A stretch of 5,466 nucleotides of DNA from Candidatus Methanocomedens sp. (GCA_013374385.1 QBUR01000107.1:1-5466); one strand, 5' to 3'. Numbered from the stretch's first letter, positions 1 to 5,415 are shown. The notes: generated from the letters alone by a model not told the origin. Made by a program: numbers and translations.

Positions 1-59
1 ATGGAGGGAGCGGCATTTCTGCAATTCATGATATGACTTTCTTGTCACAACCGTACTAA
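1..59 (+). other. Possible 3' end of a gene entering from the left
   Basis: The window starts inside readable sequence on the plus strand. Frame 1 is open to a TGA at 34-36 (tail MEGAAFLQFMI), and frame 3 is open to a TAA at 57-59 (tail SAIHDMTFLSQPY). Either could be the C-terminal end of a gene that begins outside the window, and so could neither. The piece is too short to assign to a family or to choose between frames by codon use. A small perfect inverted repeat, GTACT-AAT-AGTAC (53-65), overlaps the frame 3 stop. A leftward gene starting with ATG at 27-29 is also conceivable but has no clear ribosome binding site. Confidence 0.2.
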
Positions 60-83
60 TAGTACAGTGTCTTAGGCTACTTA

Positions 84-99
84 AACAAACCGCTTTGTT
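84..99. other. Short perfect hairpin after the possible upstream gene
   Basis: AACAAA-CCGC-TTTGTT forms a 6-bp stem with a 4-nt loop, 25-48 bases after the two candidate stops of a gene entering from the left. An alternative fold pairs AAACCG (87-92) with CGGTTT (110-115), so the two stems exclude each other. The stems are AT-rich and no run of five or more T follows, so a terminator role is only a possibility. Confidence 0.25.
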
Positions 100-112
100 G
101 CTTTGAATCCGG

Positions 113-149
113 TTTAATGATAACGTGATACCAAGTTTTATGATAACGT
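113..149. repeat. Direct repeat ATGATAACGT, two copies 23 bp apart
   Basis: ATGATAACGT occurs at 117-126 and again at 140-149. Including the preceding bases, 13 of 14 positions match (113-126 against 136-149). The start-to-start distance of 23 bp is about two helical turns, which would suit a pair of regulator sites on one DNA face. No promoter or gene start is clearly attached to it. The core also resembles a degenerate box C of archaeal C/D RNAs, but the other required boxes are missing. Confidence 0.4.
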
Positions 150-378
150 TCAGAAAAAACCTGAAAGCCTTCCTTATAGTGGGAATTATCCTGGCATATC
201 TGGCCCGGACCCAGCAGTAAGAGTTGAAGAAATATATTTATTATGGCATAGGTGCCGCCATTTTTCCAGCCTTGTCGTGGCAGTAGCCTTTAACCTGCAG
301 GGATACAATGGCACCCCGTCCCTGCTGTAAGTACTATCGATGACATTGAGATTGTCAGTAGTGAAGTATTGGCATGGC

Positions 379-400
379 AAAAATACAGAAACAACAAAAA
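379..400 (-). terminator. T-rich tracts, possible terminator of the 68-residue gene
   Basis: On the minus strand two TTTTT runs (400-396 and 383-379) sit in a T-rich stretch about 115-135 nt after the stop of the 68-residue gene and beyond its downstream hairpins. Archaeal RNA polymerase commonly ends transcription at U-rich tracts without needing a hairpin, so this is a plausible transcript end. It is equally possible that transcription stops earlier. Confidence 0.3.
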
Positions 401-423
401 TGCGAAAGTTAATCTTAATCGTA

Positions 424-453
424 ATACCCCGCAGCCCTGCTGCGTTTGGGTGT
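424..453. other. GC-rich imperfect palindrome (REP-like hairpin)
   Basis: ACCC (426-429) and CGCAGC (430-435), a CCT loop (436-438), then GCTGCG (439-444), a TTT bulge and GGGT (448-451) form a 10-bp stem with one 3-nt bulge. A T-G and an A-T pair extend it at the base. It is the most GC-rich and stable-looking structure in an AT-rich neighbourhood. It lies 62-91 nt downstream of the 68-residue gene's stop on the minus strand. The form resembles repetitive extragenic palindromes, but only one copy is in the window, so that label is unproven. Confidence 0.45.
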
Positions 454-505
454 GCTGGCGCAACATTTGACATAGTACACATGGGTGATTTTGTCACCCA
501 GCACA
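451..505. other. Long-range inverted repeat, exclusive with flanking hairpins
   Basis: TGTGCTGG (451-458) is the exact reverse complement of CCAGCACA (498-505). Inside it TGACA (468-472) can pair with TGTCA (492-496). The outer arms share bases with the hairpins on both sides: base 451 with the 424-453 stem and bases 498-500 with the 482-500 stem. The long fold therefore competes fully with the 482-500 hairpin and only marginally with 424-453. Such competing folds are typical of attenuators and switches but also arise by chance. Confidence 0.4.
482..500. other. Hairpin just after the 68-residue gene
   Basis: TGGGTGA-TTTTG-TCACCCA is a perfect 7-bp stem with a 5-nt loop. On the minus strand it begins 14 nt after the stop codon of the 68-residue gene. 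No T-run follows directly, so it is not a classical intrinsic terminator. It could protect the 3' end of the message from exonucleases. Confidence 0.4.
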
Positions 506-514
506 TTTCAACTA

Positions 515-721
515 CTATAATTCGCGCACGATATGAATATTTGCAAATGGTATATAGTGTTTCTTACCTGCACATTCTCCTTCCAGTGGAAAGAACACAA
601 TGTACTGTACCTCGTGTTTTACCTCAACGATATTAGCTGAAGTGATCCAGCTGTCAAATGTCATTTTACCGTCTTCACCCTCGTAGCGCTTGGATTCAAT
701 CAAATATTTTCTTTCACTCAT
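515..721 (-). CDS. Small uncharacterised protein, 68 residues
   Basis: I do not recognise this protein. The ATG at 719-721 is preceded by GGGGTGA (728-734) with a 6-nt spacer, the second strongest ribosome binding site in the window, which is the main reason to call it a gene. The product is short, charged and soluble, with no signal peptide or membrane segment. From about residue 26 it alternates hydrophobic and polar residues (SANIVEVKHEVQYIVFFPLE, then HYIPFANIHIVREL), which suggests a small beta-rich fold of three or four strands. It has one cysteine, C50. The gene ends with tandem stops, TAG TAG (512-517). It diverges from the 119-residue gene and has its own promoter candidate at 777-784. 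An LSm-like or other nucleic-acid-binding small barrel is conceivable, but no motif proves it. Confidence 0.75.
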   Translation of the reverse strand: MSERKYLIESKRYEGEDGKMTFDSWITSANIVEVKHEVQYIVFFPLEGECAGKKHYIPFANIHIVREL

Positions 722-740
722 AAAATTTCACCCCGAATCG

Positions 741-769
741 AGACATCAATTCTACTTAATAGTATGTCT
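741..769. promoter_or_regulatory. Inverted repeat AGACAT-N17-ATGTCT, possible operator
   Basis: AGACAT (741-746) and ATGTCT (764-769) are exact reverse complements 17 bp apart. They lie between the TATA-like box (777-784) and the ribosome binding site (728-734) of the 68-residue gene, so they flank its predicted transcription start near 755. A dimeric repressor bound there would block initiation. Six-base arms at this spacing also occur by chance. Confidence 0.3.
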
Positions 770-776
770 GGTAAGG

Positions 777-784
777 ATATTAAA
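777..784 (-). promoter_or_regulatory. TATA-like box for the 68-residue gene
   Basis: On the minus strand the sequence reads TTTAATAT, close to the archaeal TATA consensus. A start about 25 nt downstream would fall near 755 and give a leader of about 34 nt that contains the GGGGTGA ribosome binding site. This is predicted from position and composition only. Confidence 0.45.
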
Positions 785-809
785 CTTATTTGTGTTCATA
801 AACGCATGA

Positions 810-817
810 TTTAAATA
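810..817 (+). promoter_or_regulatory. TATA box for the 119-residue gene
   Basis: TTTAAATA (810-817) matches the archaeal TATA consensus and lies 61 bp before the GTG start. Initiation about 25 nt downstream, near 839, would leave a leader of about 39 nt carrying the GGTGA site at 869-873. A second AT-rich candidate, TTATATTA (820-827), would move the start about 10 nt closer. Confidence 0.55.
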
Positions 818-877
818 GATTATATTACAATAGAAATACTATGCAGTAGTAGGTTTAACCCTTTTGGCGGTGACAAC

Positions 878-1237
878 GTGCAAGAAAAGCTTGACATATC
901 AAGAGTGGGGAATAATATAGATCTGGACCCTTTCAGAATTAAGGAGGTCCTTGATAACGGCACCTGTACCTTTGTTTCTTCGAAATTCTACAACAAAGGC
1001 GTTTACCGTGTAAAGAACAACCAAACAAAGCGACTGGAAGATTTTGCAATAAACATCGATAAGATTGAAGCAGCCACCTATGAAGGTCTTGTAGAGGAGT
1101 TTGGAAAGAGTTGTGTGGATGCCAGTCTCTGGAATGATGTACCAGATGGCTCAATGGTATTCTTTTACTCATTCAAACTGGAAAAAGACCTGGTCGAACA
1201 GCATTCCAGGAAAAAGGAAGAATACCTGGAAGCCTGA
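878..1237 (+). CDS. Uncharacterised protein, 119 residues
   Basis: I do not recognise this protein. It starts with GTG at 878, chosen because GGTGA (869-873) stands 4 nt before it, the same arrangement as at the AMP phosphorylase and ATPase genes, and because a good TATA box lies at the right distance upstream. The product is soluble and acidic, without signal peptide or membrane helices. Residues 20-65 look like alternating strands and turns. Residues 68-80 and 98-118 look helical, the last ending in a charged stretch (EQHSRKKEEYLEA). Two cysteines, C30 and C79, are present without a metal-binding pattern. The gene ends with TGA one base before the stop codon of the convergent AMP phosphorylase gene, so each transcript must run into the other gene unless termination is very tight. 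Codon use looks ordinary. Function unknown. Confidence 0.8.
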   Translation: MQEKLDISRVGNNIDLDPFRIKEVLDNGTCTFVSSKFYNKGVYRVKNNQTKRLEDFAINIDKIEAATYEGLVEEFGKSCVDASLWNDVPDGSMVFFYSFKLEKDLVEQHSRKKEEYLEA

Positions 1238-1238
1238 A

Positions 1239-2753
1239 CTACAATTCCCTTTGTCCACGTACGGTTTCCAGCAACATTCCTTCCACAATTATGGGATAAT
1301 CCTTTTTGGCACTGTTAATGGCGTTGGTTAATTTCCATTCCTTTTCAGAATATATAGACAGTATAGGTTCATCCTTCTTTACGGTCTCGCCCTTCTTCTT
1401 GTGTATCAATACACCAGCCCCTTTATCATTAGGCGCCCCTGCAAGTCTTGCAATCTCTACAATGCGTTTGTTATGGAACTCAACTATATACCCATCAGCC
1501 GGTGCAAATATCTGAGCGGTCTTGTCCCCTATAAGTATATCGCTTGAAATTATATCAGGATTACCACCTTGTATCTCGATAATCTCTCGCATTTTTTCCA
1601 GGGCCTTTCCTGATTTTAAAATCTCGTAAGCCATATTCCTGCCATCGCCCCTGCTTGCAGCCCCGCCCATTTCAAGCATCAGTCCGGCCAGACCAACACT
1701 CTTCTGGATAAGGCTGTTGGGACCTTCCATGGATTCAAGCACCTTCAGGGCCTCTACCACTTCCAGCCCACCGCCCACGGTCCTGCCTATAGGGGATGCA
1801 CCATAGGTCATGGCACACTCCACCTGCATGCCCAACCTTGCTCCCAGGTCAATGAGTCCGCGGGCCATTGCCCTGCCCTGTTCCACGTCAGGTATCTTAG
1901 TACCTGAACCGGTCGGGATGTCTATGACCACGCAATCCGCGCCCACGGCACCTTTCTTTGCCATGATGCTTGCCAGCAGCTGGCAGCTTGGGTCCAGCGA
2001 CAGCGGGTATTCTACTCTTATAAGTTTATCATCAGCAGGCGCAATATTGGTGGCACCGCCCCAGACAATAACTCCGCCTACCTTTTCAGTCATTGATTTT
2101 ATCTCATCAGCATTGAATGCAACAGGCGCCAGTATCTCCATCAGGTCTGCCGTGCCACCTGCCCCTGTTATGGCCCGGCTGCTGGTCTTTGGAATCAGCA
2201 GTCCCGCCGCTGCAACAATAGGTACGATGAGCAGTGATATCTTGTTCCCCGGCACACCGCCAATACTGTGCTTGTCCATGATGGGGTGGGTATCGAACTC
2301 AATTTTCTCCCCGGTATCTATCATTGCCCTGGTCAGCCATTCAGTCTGCTCGGCAGCAAGGCAGTTCATGTGGGAAGCTGTGATAAATGCAGTCATCTCA
2401 ATATCGCTGAGATTTTCTTTTACAATATCATTCACCAGGTCATACATATCTTCCCTGGTATATTTTCCACCGTCCATGATGTGTTTGATGGTCTTCACAG
2501 ATGCGGGTTTTGTGGCAGGTGTGATCTCAAGAGTATGGGCGTCATTAATGTGTTCCACTATCTCGTGATATACCCCAATAGTACCCTGGGGAATTATATC
2601 GTCAGTGGTATCCACAATAGCAGTAATGTAACCGTGGTCTTTCAATTTTACCCGGTCACCTGCCATCACACCCAGTTCTTTTGCGTCAAGAATATTCAAT
2701 ACAACTTTGTGTTTGCCTACTTTGATATTTATTAGCTGAACCGATAATTCCAT
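1239..2753 (-). CDS. deoA: AMP phosphorylase (archaeal, thymidine phosphorylase family)
   Basis: This cytoplasmic enzyme splits AMP with phosphate into adenine and ribose 1,5-bisphosphate, the first step of the archaeal nucleotide-salvage route to form III RuBisCO. The start is the ATG at 2751-2753, preceded 4 nt upstream by GGTGA (2758-2762). A TTG six codons earlier (2769-2771) is less likely. The 504-residue product matches the family's usual length of about 503-506. Visible parts are an N-terminal domain (about 1-84), the phosphorylase signature KHSIGGVPGNK (161-171), the phosphate/ribose loop SRAITG (192-197) with T201, a likely proton donor D254 in LSLDPS, S262, K286, and a C-terminal domain with KGAGVLIHKKKGE (444-456). 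These positions line up, offset by two, with those I recall for the Thermococcus enzyme. All expected active-site residues are present, so it should be functional. It ends with TAG. It lies 53 bp after the ATPase gene in the same direction. Some annotations call the family thymidine phosphorylase; the archaeal form acts on nucleoside monophosphates. Confidence 0.96.
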   Translation of the reverse strand: MELSVQLINIKVGKHKVVLNILDAKELGVMAGDRVKLKDHGYITAIVDTTDDIIPQGTIGVYHEIVEHINDAHTLEITPATKPASVKTIKHIMDGGKYTREDMYDLVNDIVKENLSDIEMTAFITASHMNCLAAEQTEWLTRAMIDTGEKIEFDTHPIMDKHSIGGVPGNKISLLIVPIVAAAGLLIPKTSSRAITGAGGTADLMEILAPVAFNADEIKSMTEKVGGVIVWGGATNIAPADDKLIRVEYPLSLDPSCQLLASIMAKKGAVGADCVVIDIPTGSGTKIPDVEQGRAMARGLIDLGARLGMQVECAMTYGASPIGRTVGGGLEVVEALKVLESMEGPNSLIQKSVGLAGLMLEMGGAASRGDGRNMAYEILKSGKALEKMREIIEIQGGNPDIISSDILIGDKTAQIFAPADGYIVEFHNKRIVEIARLAGAPNDKGAGVLIHKKKGETVKKDEPILSIYSEKEWKLTNAINSAKKDYPIIVEGMLLETVRGQREL

Positions 2754-2757
2754 AATG

Positions 2758-2806
2758 TCACCATTTTTCAAATAACAGTTGTTTAATATATTACCTTAAA
2801 ATTATA
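2758..2806 (-). promoter_or_regulatory. Spacer with possible internal promoter for AMP phosphorylase
   Basis: The 53-bp spacer after the ATPase stop is very AT-rich. On the minus strand TATAATTT (2806-2799) directly follows the ATPase stop codon and would place initiation near 2777, giving a leader of about 24 nt. A second candidate, TAATATATTAAA (2793-2782), would start transcription almost at the ribosome binding site. GGTGA at 2762-2758 fixes the ATG at 2753. Co-transcription with the importer genes is also possible, and there is no clear terminator in the gap. Confidence 0.4.
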
Positions 2807-3568
2807 TTAGTCTATTGCATTTTTTATTTCAGCACCCAGTGAGGATAATAAGCTTTCACGGTACATATTTGCATCTACACTGGTTCTGTCACGTGGCCTT
2901 GGCAGGTCAATTTTGAATATCTCCTTAATCCTTCCCGGGCGCGATGTGAATACTACCACCCTGTCTGCCAGGTAAACCGCCTCATCCACACTATGGGTAA
3001 TGAATAATAACGTCTTTTTGTCCCGTTCCCAAATCTTCAGTAGTTCCTGCTGGAGTCTGTTCCGGGTCTGTGCATCCACGGCACCAAAGGGTTCGTCCAT
3101 TAACAAAACATTTGGGTCGTTGACCAGTGCCCTGGCTATAGCCACACGCTGTTTCATCCCACCGCTCAGTTCATGAGGATAACTGTCAGCGAACTTTGAC
3201 AGTCCTACCAGTTCCAGGTGCTGCCTGGCAATATCTTCACGCTGACCTTTTGGGACTTTTTTCATTTCCAGGCTGAAAGTAATGTTCTTAAGCACCGTTC
3301 GCCACGGGAACAACGAATATTCCTGGAACACCATGCCCCTGTCAGGCCCGGGTCCTTTTATAGGTTCGCCGTGTATGGTAATCGTGCCGGAATCCGGTGT
3401 TTCAAGTCCCGCTATAATCCTGAGGAGTGTGGTCTTCCCGCATCCTGACGGCCCGATAAAGCAAACAAATTCCTTATTTTTCATCTCCAGGTTAATATCT
3501 GAAAGCGCCAGGACTTCATCCCCCTCTTCAGAGTGATATGTCTTATTGATGTTTTTTATTGAAAGCAT
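2807..3568 (-). CDS. ABC importer ATPase, nitrate/sulfonate/taurine type
   Basis: This is the energising subunit of the importer, a dimer on the cytoplasmic face that hydrolyses ATP to drive the permease. All motifs of a working ABC ATPase are present: Walker A GPSGCGKTT (39-47), Q-loop Q82 in VFQEYSLFPWRTV, signature LSGGMKQR (134-141), Walker B LLMDEP (155-160), D-loop GAVDA (162-166) and switch histidine H192 in ITHSVDEA. The Q-loop form and the 253-residue length fit the SsuB/TauB/NrtD family (COG1116). There is no extra C-terminal regulatory domain. The ATG at 3566-3568 follows the permease stop by 12 bp, with GGTGAT 4 nt before it, and ends in TAA. Order and spacing make it the third gene of the importer operon. 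The family is certain; the transported substrate is not. Confidence 0.95.
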   Translation of the reverse strand: MLSIKNINKTYHSEEGDEVLALSDINLEMKNKEFVCFIGPSGCGKTTLLRIIAGLETPDSGTITIHGEPIKGPGPDRGMVFQEYSLFPWRTVLKNITFSLEMKKVPKGQREDIARQHLELVGLSKFADSYPHELSGGMKQRVAIARALVNDPNVLLMDEPFGAVDAQTRNRLQQELLKIWERDKKTLLFITHSVDEAVYLADRVVVFTSRPGRIKEIFKIDLPRPRDRTSVDANMYRESLLSSLGAEIKNAID

Positions 3569-3580
3569 TGTATCACCAGG

Positions 3581-4360
3581 TCAGACAACCACGCCTGACT
3601 GCCATTTAAGCCACCATTCCTCTACCAGATACCTGAAAAGCCTGTCTATCATAAACGCAATCATACCGAGAACAAGCATATATGTGAGTACAATGTCCAT
3701 ATGGTGCAAATTGTTCCAGTGCCATATCTTCCAGCCTAGACCGTATGTACTGACTGCGAAAAATTCAGCTGCAACTACGCACATCCAGCCCACGCCCATA
3801 CCCACCCTGATACCAGTGGCAATTGCAGGCAGAGCAGAGGGAAGTGCAATCCTGTAGATAATATCTATATTCCTGACGCACCCCAATACTTTTCCTGATT
3901 CCACTAGCACCCGGGGTGTATTCTTGAATCCAGTGTAAGTATTGATAATTATAGGGAATACCGCCCCTATGAAAATCACGAACCCTGCCGCATATTTGGT
4001 GAGCCCGAACCAAATAATGGCAAAAGTTATCCAGGCCAGGGGGGGGATGGGTCTTATCATCTCGATGATAGGGTCCACTGCCCTGTCAATGCTCTTGAAC
4101 CATCCCATCAACGTACCTATTGGTATGCCTACCAGTATGGCCAGTCCGATACCTATCACAAAGTAATTAAGACTTGTCAGGGCATCACGGTAGAGTTCAC
4201 CCTCCTGAACAAGTCCAATGAAAGCTGATACAACGCTGGTGAAACTGGGCAGGATATATTTTATGTTAATAATCCTTGCAACAATCTCCCAAATGACTAT
4301 AGCCGTTGCTATAGATGTTAATTCAAGTGTTCGTTTTCTGAGACCCTGGCCTATATCCAT
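3581..4360 (-). CDS. ABC importer permease, nitrate/sulfonate/taurine type
   Basis: This membrane subunit forms the channel of the importer. The 259-residue protein has a short basic cytoplasmic start (GLRKR), a first membrane segment at about 16-34, and further hydrophobic segments at about 66-86, 106-120, 123-140, 183-202 and 222-240. RPIPPLAWI (103-111) is typical of SsuC/TauC permeases (COG0600). The ATPase-contact loop is well kept at about 154-174 (VESGKVLG...IYRIALP). The ATG at 4358-4360 is the only usable start, because an in-frame TAA lies six codons upstream with no other start codon between. Unlike its neighbours it has no clear ribosome binding site, so translation may depend on coupling to the upstream lipoprotein gene 32 bp away. 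It ends in TGA, 12 bp before the ATPase start. No sign of truncation. Confidence 0.94.
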   Translation of the reverse strand: MDIGQGLRKRTLELTSIATAIVIWEIVARIINIKYILPSFTSVVSAFIGLVQEGELYRDALTSLNYFVIGIGLAILVGIPIGTLMGWFKSIDRAVDPIIEMIRPIPPLAWITFAIIWFGLTKYAAGFVIFIGAVFPIIINTYTGFKNTPRVLVESGKVLGCVRNIDIIYRIALPSALPAIATGIRVGMGVGWMCVVAAEFFAVSTYGLGWKIWHWNNLHHMDIVLTYMLVLGMIAFMIDRLFRYLVEEWWLKWQSGVVV

Positions 4361-4367
4361 GTCAGGT

Positions 4368-4372
4368 AAAAA
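4368..4372 (-). terminator. T5 tract between lipoprotein and permease genes
   Basis: In the 32-bp gap the minus strand reads CTCTTTTTACC, a five-T run 20-24 nt after the lipoprotein stop codon. Archaeal polymerases can terminate partly at such runs. Partial termination here would yield more binding protein than permease and ATPase, the usual need of these importers. No hairpin stands in front of it, and the tract is at the short end of the effective range. Confidence 0.25.
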
Positions 4373-4392
4373 GAGTTAATGGATGAATAGTT

Positions 4393-5409
4393 TTACTCTT
4401 CACCCATTTCAGCCATTATTTTATTGTAGAAACTCAGGTCGAACAGGTCACTCTGGGTCAGCAGTTTGTCTGTATATCCCAGGTCATACTGCACTTTAGC
4501 ATATTCAAGGGTGGTGTTCAGTTCAATACTTGGGTCAGTAACCCATTGACCGTCCCAATCGTGGATTGATTTGTTTGCAATCTCGTATGAAACACCGATA
4601 TCGTCAGCGAATATCTGGGCGGCTTCTTGGGGATGTTCAATGATGTATTCGGTTGCCCTGATATGTGTCCTGACGATCTGTTCCACCATCTCGGGTTGCT
4701 CCCTTATCAGTTTACCGCTCACCAGTACCACGCAACAGGCATGGTCTTTCCACATCTTGCCGGATTGTACCACGACCCTGCCATATCCTTCAGATTCTGC
4801 TATAGTTGGGTGTGGGTGAGGCAAGAATATAGCGTCCACGTTACCTGAAGCCAGTGCAGTCTTAGCATCTGCACCGCCCATACCGAGTATGGTCAAATCT
4901 TCCTTTGGATCAATATCATTGTCCATAAGCCATTTCCTGAGCACAGTATCCTGCAGGGTACCAGGTGGGAAGGTAGCGATTTTCAGGCCCTTGAGGTCCT
5001 GTGGAGACATATAAGGCAGGTCAGTGGCAAGTACAAGGTCTGAACCCTGGACCTGTGCCCCGGCAACTATCTTTGCGTCAAGACCCTGGTCGATGGCAGA
5101 TAGAGGTGGTGTGGCCCCAACATACGCTACATCTATCTCGCCTGCAAGCATGGCTGTCATTTCAGGGGCACCTGTGGGGAACAGGAAATCCTTGGTGGAT
5201 GTTACGCCATAGGACTCCAGGTCTTCCAGCCACCAGCCCTTGGCATCGGCTGTCATATATGCAATTTGATGGGTGCTGGGCTGATAGCCGAATCTCAATT
5301 CACCAAAGTCAGTAGTTTCTTCAATCTCTTCAGTAGGGGCTGTACAGCCTGATAGTAGTACTATCCCTAGTGTAATTGTAATAATAAATATTTTCAGTGG
5401 GTTTACCAT
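4393..5409 (-). CDS. Substrate-binding lipoprotein of ABC importer, NitT/TauT type
   Basis: This is the solute receptor of the importer, held on the outer face of the membrane by a lipid anchor. It starts with ATG at 5407-5409, preceded 6 nt upstream by GAGGAGGT (5416-5423), the strongest ribosome binding site in the window. Residues 1-21 are a signal peptide with a hydrophobic core, and the lipobox LSGC puts the modified cysteine at C22. An acidic linker (about 27-35) follows, then a two-lobed binding fold of the SsuA/NMT1-like family (COG0715): FGELRFGYQPS at the first strand, the recurring AMLAGEIDVAYVGATP (87-101), and the second-lobe motif ALASGNVDAIFLP (185-197). LPHPHP (196-201) and HACC (223-226) give the likely cleft an unusual set of His and Cys residues. 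The full length of 338 fits the family. It is the first gene of the operon and ends in TAA. The substrate could be nitrate, a sulfonate, bicarbonate, a pyrimidine precursor or something else; sequence alone does not say. Confidence 0.93.
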   Translation of the reverse strand: MVNPLKIFIITITLGIVLLSGCTAPTEEIEETTDFGELRFGYQPSTHQIAYMTADAKGWWLEDLESYGVTSTKDFLFPTGAPEMTAMLAGEIDVAYVGATPPLSAIDQGLDAKIVAGAQVQGSDLVLATDLPYMSPQDLKGLKIATFPPGTLQDTVLRKWLMDNDIDPKEDLTILGMGGADAKTALASGNVDAIFLPHPHPTIAESEGYGRVVVQSGKMWKDHACCVVLVSGKLIREQPEMVEQIVRTHIRATEYIIEHPQEAAQIFADDIGVSYEIANKSIHDWDGQWVTDPSIELNTTLEYAKVQYDLGYTDKLLTQSDLFDLSFYNKIMAEMGEE

Positions 5410-5415
5410 TTTAAT

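Larger units (their letters stand above)
60..514. other. Gene-poor region with several inverted repeats
   Basis: I see no convincing coding region here. The longest open frames (about 100 codons on each strand) lack ribosome binding sites and have odd, low-complexity-like translations. Visible structure: AACAAA-CCGC-TTTGTT (84-99); AAACCG (87-92) with CGGTTT (110-115); GCAGGGA (297-303) with TCCCTGC (319-325); ACTA (333-336) plus TGACA (341-345) with TGTCA (353-357) plus TAGT (359-362); and the hairpin group at 424-506 listed separately. An AT-rich TATA-like stretch lies at 231-243 and could be read on either strand. No tRNA-like cloverleaf or T-loop in a proper stem is present. The region may be the 3' untranslated tails of flanking genes, a structured RNA, or decayed sequence. 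Confidence 0.5.

Noticed and set aside
87..115. T-arm of a tRNA suggested by TTTGAATCC at 102-110
   Set aside because: The enclosing stem has a 17-nt loop, and no acceptor, D or anticodon arms can be built around it.
111..170. C/D-box guide RNA suggested by two ATGATAA motifs and a CTGA at 161-164
   Set aside because: Both C-like boxes deviate from the consensus at a base needed for the kink-turn, there is no D' box before the second copy, the last spacer is 14 instead of about 12 nt, and the closing stem is poor.
186..506. Minus-strand open frame of 106 codons after the 68-residue gene
   Set aside because: No ribosome binding site before its ATG, its first half is encoded by the palindromes at 424-506, and the translation does not look like a folded protein.
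340..636. Plus-strand open frame of 98 codons
   Set aside because: It runs across the same palindromes and then antisense to the better supported 68-residue gene; no ribosome binding site.
1810..2568. Long plus-strand open frame of 252 codons opposite AMP phosphorylase
   Set aside because: It lies wholly antisense to a gene with every family motif, has no ribosome binding site or promoter of its own, and its translation is a low-complexity shadow rich in Ser, Ala, Pro and Ile.
2754..2771. TTG start giving an AMP phosphorylase six residues longer
   Set aside because: The ATG at 2751-2753 has GGTGA 4 nt upstream and gives the usual family length.
3218..3536. Short plus-strand open frames opposite the ATPase gene
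   Set aside because: They overlap a gene with complete ABC motifs and have no start signals of their own.
4571..5315. Short plus-strand open frames opposite the binding-protein gene
   Set aside because: They are antisense shadows of a full-length lipoprotein gene, with no supporting signals.
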